This document shows positions 8,131-15,745 of a stretch of DNA of 41,009 nucleotides, in pieces. The translations under genes were made by a program, and so were the position numbers. The DNA is from Thiotrichales bacterium (GTDB taxonomy: Bacteria > Pseudomonadota > Gammaproteobacteria > SZUA-229): NCBI GenBank assembly GCA_020341835.1, contig CP070838.1:2044625-2085633 (forward strand). Reading direction: 5' to 3'. Below the pieces are notes generated by a model that had not been told where the DNA came from, searched no databases, and saw only the letters and a list, made by a program, of their open reading frames with translations. Every line of letters begins with the position of its first letter. Position 1 is the stretch's first letter.

Positions 8131-8146
8131 CTGTTTTTCCGCACCT

Positions 8147-8167
8147 GGGCCTGTTCACACCAGGCCC
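8147..8167 (+). promoter_or_regulatory. Small hairpin in the second-pilin/pilB spacer
   Basis: GGGCCTG (8147-8153) and CAGGCCC (8161-8167) form a perfect 7-base stem with a 7-base loop, just beyond the preceding terminator. There is no T-run after it, so it is not a second intrinsic terminator. Confidence 0.4.
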
Positions 8168-8209
8168 TAACTGGCTGCCTCAATGCGGCCAAATTACTGG
8201 TTTTAGGCT

Positions 8210-8267
8210 GGATTCTTCCTATACTCCTAAATATCTGAGAAAACATAAAAAACCACCGGAAGAATCC
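8210..8267. promoter_or_regulatory. Perfect 10-base inverted repeat around the presumed pilB promoter
   Basis: GGATTCTTCC (8210-8219) and GGAAGAATCC (8258-8267) are exact inverse complements separated by 38 bases. A -10-like TATACT (8220-8225) begins immediately after the left arm, so the arms would flank the transcription start of the pilBCD operon if that element is used. It may be an operator pair or a large stem in the leader. No sigma-54 element is present here. Confidence 0.45.
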
Positions 8268-8307
8268 CGTGGTATCAGGGCTTAACCATCAAAGTACGGG
8301 GAATGCA

Positions 8308-10014
8308 ATGAGCGCCGAACCTAAACTGAGCGGGCTATCTCGCAAGCTTGTCAACGACGGCTTGCTCGATGAAGAAAAAGCGATCACCGCGCTGAAAAGT
8401 GCGCATGACGAAAAGATCAGCTTCACTCAGTACCTGGTCAACAATAACGTGCTTTCAGCCAGCAAGATTGCGATGGAAGCTTCTAACGAATTCGGCCTGC
8501 CCGTGTTCGATCTCAGTGCTCTCGATACTGAATCGGTACCGCGCGATGTCGTTGACGACAAGCTGATCACCAAGCACCATGCAGTTCCTCTGTTCCAGCG
8601 CGGCAACCGGCTTTATGTCGGCATCTCGGATCCAACCAACCTCGCAGCCATCGATGACATCAAGTTCCAGACCGGTACCAACACCGAGGCGGTACTGGTC
8701 GAAGAGAACAAGCTCACTCAGTTCATCGACAAGCTGCTGGAAGAACAGGATGATCTTGATGAAGGCCTCGATGACGACCTCGAGGATGTCGAGTTCGCAG
8801 ACACCGAGCAGTCGCCGGCTGAGACGGCTGAAGCTGCCAGCGCCGCTGACGATACGCCGGTGGTCAAGTTCGTCAACAAGGTGCTACTCGATGCCATCAA
8901 GAAAGGTGCATCCGATATTCACTTTGAACCTTACGAGAAACGATACCGGGTACGTCTGCGCATCGACGGCGTGCTGCGTGAAATTTCAAAACCACCTGTA
9001 GCCATGGGACTGAAACTGGCTGCCCGACTCAAGGTCATGTCGAAGATGGACACGGCTGAAAGGCGCGTGCCCCAGGACGGCCGCATCAAGCTGAAAATAT
9101 CGAAAAACAAGGCGATCGATTTCCGTGTCAACACCTGCCCGACCCTTTTTGGGGAAAAAGTCGTGCTGCGTATTCTGGATCCCTCCAGCGCACAGCTCGG
9201 CATCGATGCGCTTGGTTATGAGCCTGAACAGAAACAGCTCTACCTGAATGCACTGGCCAATCCATACGGCATGATCCTGGTCACCGGTCCGACCGGTAGT
9301 GGTAAGACCGTTTCACTCTACACCGGCCTTAATATCCTCAACACCGAAGACAGAAACATTTCGACGGCCGAGGACCCGGCGGAAATCAACCTCGAAGGCA
9401 TCAACCAGGTCAACGTCAATAACAAGGTCGGACTCGATTTCGCCTCGGCGCTCAGGGCCTTCCTGCGTCAGGACCCGGACATCATCATGGTGGGTGAGAT
9501 CCGTGACCTGGAGACCGCGGAAATTGCGATCAAGGCTGCCCAGACCGGCCATATGGTGCTATCCACCCTGCATACCAACGATGCGCCGCAAACACTGGCC
9601 CGTATGGTCAACATGGGTGTGCCGCCTTTCAACATCGCCTCGGCGGTTTCACTGATTATTGCCCAGCGACTTGCCCGGCGCCTGTGCGAACACTGCAAGG
9701 CGCCCGAGGAAATACCGCGGGCTGCGCTTGAAGAGGAAGGCTTTACCGATGAACAGATCAATGAAGAGTTCACCATGTACAAGGCCGTCGGTTGTGATCA
9801 GTGTTCCGACGGCTACAAGGGCCGTGTCGGTATTTATCAGGTGATGAAAATTTCTGAAGAAATGGGCCGTATCATCATGGATAACGGCACTGCGCTTGAT
9901 CTTGCCGATCAGGCGCAAAAAGAAGGCGTGAAAGACCTGCGTCAATCAGGCCTGCTCAAAGTGATCCACGGCATCACCAGCCTGGAAGAAGTTAACCGCG
10001 TAACCAAAGACTGA
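8308..10014 (+). CDS. pilB: Type IV pilus assembly (extension) ATPase PilB
   Basis: PilB is the cytoplasmic hexameric motor that powers pilus extension at the inner-membrane platform PilC. The 568-residue protein has an N-terminal MshEN/T2SSE_N-type domain (about 1-140), a very acidic linker (about 143-185), and the secretion ATPase core. Visible are Walker A GPTGSGKT (327-334), Walker B with IIMVGEIRD (about 392-400), the His box VLSTLHTNDA, and a zinc-binding tetracysteine pair C460/C463 and C496/C499. Length is normal for PilB. I chose the ATG at 8308 (GGGGA 4-8 bases upstream); an in-frame GTG at 8269 would fall in the right arm of the inverted repeat. pilC follows after 13 bases. Confidence 0.97.
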   Translation: MSAEPKLSGLSRKLVNDGLLDEEKAITALKSAHDEKISFTQYLVNNNVLSASKIAMEASNEFGLPVFDLSALDTESVPRDVVDDKLITKHHAVPLFQRGNRLYVGISDPTNLAAIDDIKFQTGTNTEAVLVEENKLTQFIDKLLEEQDDLDEGLDDDLEDVEFADTEQSPAETAEAASAADDTPVVKFVNKVLLDAIKKGASDIHFEPYEKRYRVRLRIDGVLREISKPPVAMGLKLAARLKVMSKMDTAERRVPQDGRIKLKISKNKAIDFRVNTCPTLFGEKVVLRILDPSSAQLGIDALGYEPEQKQLYLNALANPYGMILVTGPTGSGKTVSLYTGLNILNTEDRNISTAEDPAEINLEGINQVNVNNKVGLDFASALRAFLRQDPDIIMVGEIRDLETAEIAIKAAQTGHMVLSTLHTNDAPQTLARMVNMGVPPFNIASAVSLIIAQRLARRLCEHCKAPEEIPRAALEEEGFTDEQINEEFTMYKAVGCDQCSDGYKGRVGIYQVMKISEEMGRIIMDNGTALDLADQAQKEGVKDLRQSGLLKVIHGITSLEEVNRVTKD

Positions 10015-10027
10015 TTAGGACATAACA

Positions 10028-11257
10028 ATGGCACAAGCAGCAGCAACCTTTACCTGGGAAGGCACCAACAGGCAGGGAAAACCCATCAGAGGGGAAATCA
10101 CGGCCTCGAGTATCGAGGCGGTCAAGGCGGAGTTACGCAAACAGGGTGTTACCCCGAAACCCGGCAAGGTCAAACGAAAAGGCAAGTCGCTTCTCGGTCG
10201 CAAGGGCAAGAGAATTGTTCCAGCCGATATCGCGGTATTCAGCCGGCAGATGGCAACCATGCTGAAAGCCGGTGTACCACTGGTACAGGCATTCGATATT
10301 GTCGGCCAGGGCCATTCCAACAAGAACATGACCACGCTGATCATGCAAATCAAGGCCGATGTCGAAGCCGGTGGCACCTTCGCCAGCGCACTGGCGAAAC
10401 ATCCGCTGTATTTTGATGATCTGTTCGTCAGTCTGGTCGACGCCGGTGAGGCCTCCGGTGCGCTCGAAGACCTGCTCGACAAGGTCGCCACCTACAAGGA
10501 AAAAACCGAAGCGCTGAAATCGAAGATCAAGAAAGCATTGACTTACCCGATCGCGGTACTCGTTGTCGCTATCGTGGTAACGGCGATCCTGCTGATATTC
10601 GTCGTACCGACCTTCGCAGGCATGTTTGCCGGTTTTGGTGCCGACCTGCCGGCCTTCACCCAGCTGGTGGTAAACCTGTCCGATTTTGTGATCGAATGGG
10701 GCTGGCTGATCCTGATTGCGGTCATTGCGTCCATTGCCGGATTCATTCAGGCCAAAAAACGATCGCGGAAGTTCAGGGAGAAGCTGGATGTCATCGCGCT
10801 GAAGGTGCCCGCTTTCGGTGCGTTACAGTTCAATTCGGCGATCGCACGATTTTCACGGACCCTGGCGACAATGTTCGCCGCCGGTGTTCCGCTGGTAGAA
10901 GCCATGGTTTCAGTGGCCAGCGCGTCGGGTAACAGCGTCTACACCAAGGAAATTCTGCGTGTTCGTGACGATATTGCGTCCGGTACTACGCTGCAGGCCA
11001 GCCTGTCACAGAACAAGGCCCTGTTTCCCAACATGCTGATCCAGATGGTTGGCATCGGTGAGGAGTCGGGTGCGCTCGATGAAATGCTCGCCAAGGTTGC
11101 CGACTATTACGAAGCCGCCGTCGATGACGCGGTCGACAACCTGACTGCACTGATGGAACCGCTGATCATGTCGTTCCTGGCGGTCGTCATCGGTGGTCTG
11201 GTTATCGCGATGTATCTGCCTGTCTTCAAGATGGGTGAAGTTGTTTCGCAGCATTAA
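10028..11257 (+). CDS. pilC: Type IV pilus inner-membrane platform protein PilC
   Basis: PilC is the integral membrane platform that couples the PilB and PilT motors to the growing pilus. The 409 residues contain two homologous T2SSF domains, each marked by a similar motif (FSRQMATMLKAGVPLVQAF, about 73-91, and FSRTLATMFAAGVPLVEAM, about 275-293). Three hydrophobic segments are seen at about 175-200, 217-240 and 375-400. AGGA lies 7 bases before the ATG at 10028. It is in the operon pilB-pilC-pilD-coaE, with spacings of 13 and 6 bases. Confidence 0.97.
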   Translation: MAQAAATFTWEGTNRQGKPIRGEITASSIEAVKAELRKQGVTPKPGKVKRKGKSLLGRKGKRIVPADIAVFSRQMATMLKAGVPLVQAFDIVGQGHSNKNMTTLIMQIKADVEAGGTFASALAKHPLYFDDLFVSLVDAGEASGALEDLLDKVATYKEKTEALKSKIKKALTYPIAVLVVAIVVTAILLIFVVPTFAGMFAGFGADLPAFTQLVVNLSDFVIEWGWLILIAVIASIAGFIQAKKRSRKFREKLDVIALKVPAFGALQFNSAIARFSRTLATMFAAGVPLVEAMVSVASASGNSVYTKEILRVRDDIASGTTLQASLSQNKALFPNMLIQMVGIGEESGALDEMLAKVADYYEAAVDDAVDNLTALMEPLIMSFLAVVIGGLVIAMYLPVFKMGEVVSQH

Positions 11258-11263
11258 CCCGCG

Positions 11264-12136
11264 GTGGAGTTAATCACCGTATTCAAGGCAGAACAATGGC
11301 TGTTTTATACAGCCATTGTTCTGTTCAGCCTCTGTGTTGGCAGCTTTCTGAATGTAGTGATCTACCGCCTTCCGGTGATGCTGGAGCGCGACTGGCGTGC
11401 ACAATGTCGTGAATTCCTTGATCTCCAGGCTTCTGAAGAGGAACAGGACGCAAAAATCGGGCTGGCCACGCCCGCATCTACCTGCCCTCATTGCGGTCAC
11501 GCGATTCGTGCCTGGGAAAACATTCCGGTCATAAGTTATATCCTGCTCCGGGGCAGGTGTGCCTCTTGCCGGTCGCCAATATCGATTCAGTATCCGGTGA
11601 TTGAGGCGGTGACTGCCATCATGTCCCTCGCAGTGGCGTGGAAATTCGGTGTCAGCATTCAAACAGCGGGAGCCCTGCTGTTTACATGGATCCTGATTGC
11701 ACTGACCATGATCGATGTGCACAAGCAATTGCTGCCCGATAATCTGACCCTGCCGTTACTATGGCTGGGCCTGATCTTCGCGCTGTTCGATACCTATACC
11801 TCACTGCAGGCAAGTGTGATTGGTGCAATTGCCGGCTATCTGCTTCTGTGGACCGTGTTTCAAATATTCAGGCTGGTCACCGGGAAAGAAGGTATGGGCT
11901 TTGGTGACTTCAAGTTGCTCGCGGCCATGGGCGCCTGGATGGGCTGGACCATGTTGCCACAGATCGTTCTTGTGTCATCCGTAGTCGGCGCCGTTGCCGG
12001 TTCCATCATGCTGGTGACGGGTAAAACCCGAACACAGCAACCGATCCCCTTCGGGCCCTATCTTGCACTGGCAGGCTGGATTGCACTGCTGTGGGGCAAC
12101 GACATCAATCAAGCCTATCTACTAACCCTGCAATAA
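11264..12136 (+). CDS. pilD: Prepilin leader peptidase / N-methyltransferase PilD
   Basis: PilD cleaves prepilin leaders and methylates the new N-terminus, at the inner membrane. The 290-residue protein has the N-terminal motif VGSFLNVVIYRLP, a cytoplasmic zinc loop with C74/C77 and C99/C102, and the two aspartates of the GXGD-type protease: D151 in IDVHKQLLPD and D215 in GFGDFK. Multiple membrane helices follow. The start is forced to the GTG at 11264: an in-frame stop lies 9 bases upstream (the pilC TAA) and no other start precedes the conserved N-terminal motif. No Shine-Dalgarno is visible, so translation is probably coupled to pilC. Its TAA overlaps the coaE ATG by one base. Confidence 0.96.
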   Translation: MELITVFKAEQWLFYTAIVLFSLCVGSFLNVVIYRLPVMLERDWRAQCREFLDLQASEEEQDAKIGLATPASTCPHCGHAIRAWENIPVISYILLRGRCASCRSPISIQYPVIEAVTAIMSLAVAWKFGVSIQTAGALLFTWILIALTMIDVHKQLLPDNLTLPLLWLGLIFALFDTYTSLQASVIGAIAGYLLLWTVFQIFRLVTGKEGMGFGDFKLLAAMGAWMGWTMLPQIVLVSSVVGAVAGSIMLVTGKTRTQQPIPFGPYLALAGWIALLWGNDINQAYLLTLQ

Positions 12137-12747
12137 TGCTGACCATTGGTCTTACAGGTGGTATCGGCAGCGGCAAGTCCGAAGTCGCGAGAATGTTTGA
12201 GTTGCACGGGGTTCCGCTGATCGATGCCGATGTGATCGCACACAGCCTTGTACAGCCCGGTACAGAAGCCTTAACCGAGATCGTCAACCGTTTTGGTGAC
12301 GAAATATTGACTGCTGAAGGCGCGCTCGACAGAAAACAACTCGCAGACATCGTTTTCAATACTCCCGAACTGAGACAACAGCTCGAAGCCATCCTCCATC
12401 CACGGGTGCGCGAACAAATCAGCGCGTTCAAAAATAGAAACATCGACAAACCCTATATTATCGTCGTTATTCCATTGCTACTCGAGTCAGGACAACAGGA
12501 CCTGGTCGATCGAATACTGGTGGTCAACACCGAAGAATCCGTTCGTATACAACGGGTTCAGGCCAGAGACAACCGAAACGCTGAACAGATCCGCGCGATA
12601 ATACAAAACCAGGCGGATGATAATGCGCGTAACGCCGCCGCAGATGATCGTCTTGATAACAATGGCTCACTCGAACAGCTGCAGGACAATGTAAACAAAC
12701 TGCATCATCGTTACCTTGCGCTGGCTGCGCAGGATAACTTTATGTGA
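12136..12747 (+). CDS. coaE: Dephospho-CoA kinase
   Basis: CoaE performs the last step of coenzyme A synthesis, phosphorylating the 3'-OH of dephospho-CoA with ATP in the cytoplasm. The 203-residue protein starts with the P-loop GLTGGIGSGKSEV, followed by LIDADVIAH (substrate-binding Asp) and the lid region. Length is normal. The ATG at 12136 overlaps the pilD stop (TAATG), giving tight coupling; a start at 12091 inside pilD is in frame but would add 15 residues before the P-loop and is unlikely. Position after pilD is common in gammaproteobacteria. Confidence 0.95.
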   Translation: MLTIGLTGGIGSGKSEVARMFELHGVPLIDADVIAHSLVQPGTEALTEIVNRFGDEILTAEGALDRKQLADIVFNTPELRQQLEAILHPRVREQISAFKNRNIDKPYIIVVIPLLLESGQQDLVDRILVVNTEESVRIQRVQARDNRNAEQIRAIIQNQADDNARNAAADDRLDNNGSLEQLQDNVNKLHHRYLALAAQDNFM

Positions 12748-12793
12748 CTGCGGATTTGTGCAAAAATCCCGTGATTGACAGGACGAGCCCGCC

Positions 12794-13564
12794 GTGACCG
12801 ATTATCTCACATACGAACAACCACTCAACGAACGCATTCGTACCTTCCTGCGACTCGAAAGCCTGTTCAAGCAGTTCAAATTTCATGTCAAGCACGGCTC
12901 CACCTGGGACAATCCGATCGCGATCGATGCGATCACCGACATCCTGTCTTTTACCACGCGCAGTGACATCAAGCTGGAAGTGCTCAAGGAACTGGAACGG
13001 CAACATTCACGACTGGAACGACTGGCCAAACGCCCGCAAATAGACCAGAGCCAGCTGTCAAGCTTACTGGGAAAACAGACCGAACTGATTGGCAAGCTGC
13101 AATCGAGCACGGGGCAGCTGGGGCAGGAAACCCAGAGCGCAGAATTACTCAACGCGGTTCGACAGAAAAACTCGGTACCGGGTCCGATTTGCGATTTTGA
13201 CTTACCGGCCTTCCATTTCTGGCTGACACGAGCGGAAACGACGCGACGTGAACATCTGCAACAATGGTATTCGCCGTTCACGGTGCTCGAAGAAGCCATC
13301 ACCACGATTCTGGATGTGTTAAGAAACTCTTCTGACGATACCGAAGAAACCGCGGCCAAGGGTTTCTTCCAGAAAGTCATCGACACCAATCAGGCAGTGC
13401 AACTGGTGCATATCGCTGTACCTGCAACTCATGAATGCTACCCTGAAATCAGTGCCGGCAAGCACCGTTTTTCAGTGCGCTTCATGGTCAATCCGAACCC
13501 GTATACACGCCCGGAACAGTTTCTCGAAGATGTCGATTTTCGGCTCAGGATCTGTTCCGTTTAA
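12794..13564 (+). CDS. zapD: Cell division protein ZapD (YacF)
   Basis: ZapD binds the FtsZ C-terminal tail and bundles FtsZ filaments at mid-cell. The 256-residue product shows the family start YEQPLNERIRTFLRLE, an alpha-helical N-terminal half and a beta-rich C-terminal half ending in FRLRICSV. Length is normal. It starts with GTG at 12794; AGGAC about 11 bases upstream may serve as ribosome site. It follows coaE by 46 bases. The small zinc protein gene yacG, often found near coaE and zapD, is not present between coaE and the Nudix gene here. Its stop abuts the stop of the opposite-strand Nudix gene with no spacer. Confidence 0.93.
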   Translation: MTDYLTYEQPLNERIRTFLRLESLFKQFKFHVKHGSTWDNPIAIDAITDILSFTTRSDIKLEVLKELERQHSRLERLAKRPQIDQSQLSSLLGKQTELIGKLQSSTGQLGQETQSAELLNAVRQKNSVPGPICDFDLPAFHFWLTRAETTRREHLQQWYSPFTVLEEAITTILDVLRNSSDDTEETAAKGFFQKVIDTNQAVQLVHIAVPATHECYPEISAGKHRFSVRFMVNPNPYTRPEQFLEDVDFRLRICSV

Positions 13565-14512
13565 CTACCGCCAGAATGCACTGATCGCCGCTATGCCCTG
13601 GCCACCGGACTGCCAGGCGGTTTCCAGATCCTCAGCGACGACGCCACCGAGTGCATAGACCGGGATGTTGATATCATCAACCAGTGCATGAAAGCGCGCC
13701 CACCCCAGCGGTCGAGCATTGGCATGGCTACGCGTATCCTGCACCGGAGACAGCACCGCGAAATCGACATCGATAGACTGTGCATGCTCGAGTTCTTCGC
13801 GGTTATGGCAGGAGGCCGCAACCAGCTTGGCATCGGGCCGGCTGGCACAGCCGATCAGGCGTCTGCTGTTCAGGTGAATCCCCGCTTCCGCCGGCACATC
13901 GAGTTGAGCCGGCATATTGCACAACAAGCTGGCGGCACGCTGCTGACACAGGCTGTGACAACGCTGGATGATTTCAAGCGCGCACGATTCGCCGTTGACC
14001 GCCAGCCATTCATGCGTCAGGCGCAGCTGTACCATCTCAATGCCCTGATCCAGTGCTGCTGACAGTCTCCGTTCAAAATCGGCCGCATCGCGAAACTCAC
14101 CGGTTATCAGGTAGCGCTCGGGTAAAACCAGTGCATTGATAACCGGGCGATCGGCCGGTGGAAACAGCTTTTCATCGAGCTGGTCAATGCGGCGCCAGTC
14201 GATGCGCTGACCTTCGACACCCGAGGGGGTGCCCGAGTAGGACTCGACTTTCCACACATCCAGCAAAACGGACTTTTCAGGATAGCGGTAACGGGCTCTG
14301 ATCAACGGCCGGCTTGCAAGCGGGACAATATCAAGCTCCTCTTTCAGCTCCCTCGTCAGCGCATTGGTGAATACTTCGCCCGGCTCGAGCTTGCCGCCTG
14401 GAAACTCCCAGTAACCGCCAAGGTGGGTACCCTGCTTTCGCTGGCTGACGAGCACTTCACCCTTGTTGTTCACAATCGCCGCGACAGCAACGTGTATGAA
14501 TGCGCTGGTCAC
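13565..14512 (-). CDS. Nudix (MutT-like) hydrolase fused to a ThiE-like domain
   Basis: The N-terminal half (about 1-130) is a Nudix hydrolase with the box at about residues 40-62 (GKLEPGE, then RELKEEL), similar to the 8-oxo-dGTP pyrophosphatase MutT. The C-terminal half (about 135-315) resembles thiamine-phosphate synthase/TenI folds, with motifs QLRLTHEW, ASCHNREEL, VLSPVQDTRSH and VYALGG. The ThiE-like half lacks clear thiamine-synthesis residues and is probably regulatory or divergent, so thiamine synthesis should not be assigned. This fusion downstream of argJ is known in gammaproteobacteria. Start is a GTG at 14512, 15 bases after the argJ stop. mutT would be a reasonable symbol but the substrate is unproven. 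Confidence 0.88.
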   Translation of the reverse strand: MTSAFIHVAVAAIVNNKGEVLVSQRKQGTHLGGYWEFPGGKLEPGEVFTNALTRELKEELDIVPLASRPLIRARYRYPEKSVLLDVWKVESYSGTPSGVEGQRIDWRRIDQLDEKLFPPADRPVINALVLPERYLITGEFRDAADFERRLSAALDQGIEMVQLRLTHEWLAVNGESCALEIIQRCHSLCQQRAASLLCNMPAQLDVPAEAGIHLNSRRLIGCASRPDAKLVAASCHNREELEHAQSIDVDFAVLSPVQDTRSHANARPLGWARFHALVDDINIPVYALGGVVAEDLETAWQSGGQGIAAISAFWR

Positions 14513-14527
14513 TGAAAGGCTTTCTGC

Positions 14528-15745
14528 TCAGGTACGATACTCGGCATTGATCTTGACATAATCGTAGCTGAGATCTGTGGTCCACACCGAAATCTGCTCA
14601 CTACCGCGGTTGAGCACAATGCGTATGGTGAGTTCCTGCTGCTGCATCACGGCCTGCCCCATGGATTCTTCGTAGCGCGGGTCGCGTCCGCCCTTGCTGA
14701 CGATACAGACATCACCCAGGTAAATACCGACAGCGCTGATATCAAGATCATCAACACCGGCACGCCCGACAGCCGCCAGTATCCTGCCCCAGTTAGGATC
14801 ACTGGCGAACAGCGCCGTTTTGACCAGCGGCGAATGTGCAACCGTATAGGCCACGCGGCTGGCTTCATCCAGGCTGGCAGCGGACTCGACACGAACTGTA
14901 ACAAACTTGGTTGCACCCTCGCCATCGCGCACGATCGCTTGTGCCAGCTGGACCAACACCTCATTGAGCGCCTGCTGGAAGCGGACACTGCCATCACACT
15001 CGCCCGCCAGTGTGCGGCAGCCCGATGCACCGGTTGCTGCGAGCATACAGGCATCATTGGTGGACGTATCGCCATCGACGCTGATGCGGTTGAATGAAAC
15101 ATCGACGCCAGACTCGAGGCTCCGCTGCAACCAGTCAGCCGACACGGCAGCATCCGTCGCGATGAATGCGAGCATGGTCGCCATGTCCGGACGAATCATG
15201 CCTGCACCTTTTGCAATACCGCTGATCGTGACCTCAACGCCATCAATCTGTACGCTGCTGGAGCAGGCCTTGGCGACGGTATCTGTCGTCATGATCGCGT
15301 CAGCAGCATCCAGCCAGGCATCCGCTGCCAGTCTGTCCGCTAACCCCGGGACCGCTGCCTCGATTTTATCCATCGGCAGGTATTCACCAATGACACCGGT
15401 CGAAAACGGCAGCACTTCATCCTGTGAGCAGCTGAGGGCGCTGGCGAGCATCGCACAGCATGCCTCCGCATCCTGCAATCCCTGATCGCCGGTACCCGCA
15501 TTTGCATTGCCCGAATTGATCAGCAGCGCGCGCGGCCTTGCCTGCATCAGATGCTTTTTCGCAACGGTAACCGGCGCCGCAGAAAACGCATTACGAGTGA
15601 AAACACCCGCACAGACGGTACCGGCTTCGAATTCGATCAGTACGAGATCGGGTTTATGGTCGTTTTTGATGCCTGCACTGACGCTGGCCAGCTGAACGCC
15701 GTTGACGGGATGGATGTTGTCCGGTCGCGATAAACCGACTGCCAT
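14528..15745 (-). CDS. argJ: Bifunctional glutamate N-acetyltransferase / amino-acid acetyltransferase ArgJ
   Basis: ArgJ recycles the acetyl group from N-acetylornithine to glutamate (and may use acetyl-CoA) in arginine synthesis. The 405-residue precursor self-cleaves in the motif DMATML. T190 is the predicted nucleophile and N-terminus of the beta chain, within KGAGMIRPDMATML. Length is normal. Its ATG at 15743-15745 overlaps the secA stop by one base (TAATG), so it is translated in the secA operon. The M23-secA-argJ-Nudix order resembles that of pseudomonads. Confidence 0.96.
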   Translation of the reverse strand: MAVGLSRPDNIHPVNGVQLASVSAGIKNDHKPDLVLIEFEAGTVCAGVFTRNAFSAAPVTVAKKHLMQARPRALLINSGNANAGTGDQGLQDAEACCAMLASALSCSQDEVLPFSTGVIGEYLPMDKIEAAVPGLADRLAADAWLDAADAIMTTDTVAKACSSSVQIDGVEVTISGIAKGAGMIRPDMATMLAFIATDAAVSADWLQRSLESGVDVSFNRISVDGDTSTNDACMLAATGASGCRTLAGECDGSVRFQQALNEVLVQLAQAIVRDGEGATKFVTVRVESAASLDEASRVAYTVAHSPLVKTALFASDPNWGRILAAVGRAGVDDLDISAVGIYLGDVCIVSKGGRDPRYEESMGQAVMQQQELTIRIVLNRGSEQISVWTTDLSYDYVKINAEYRT

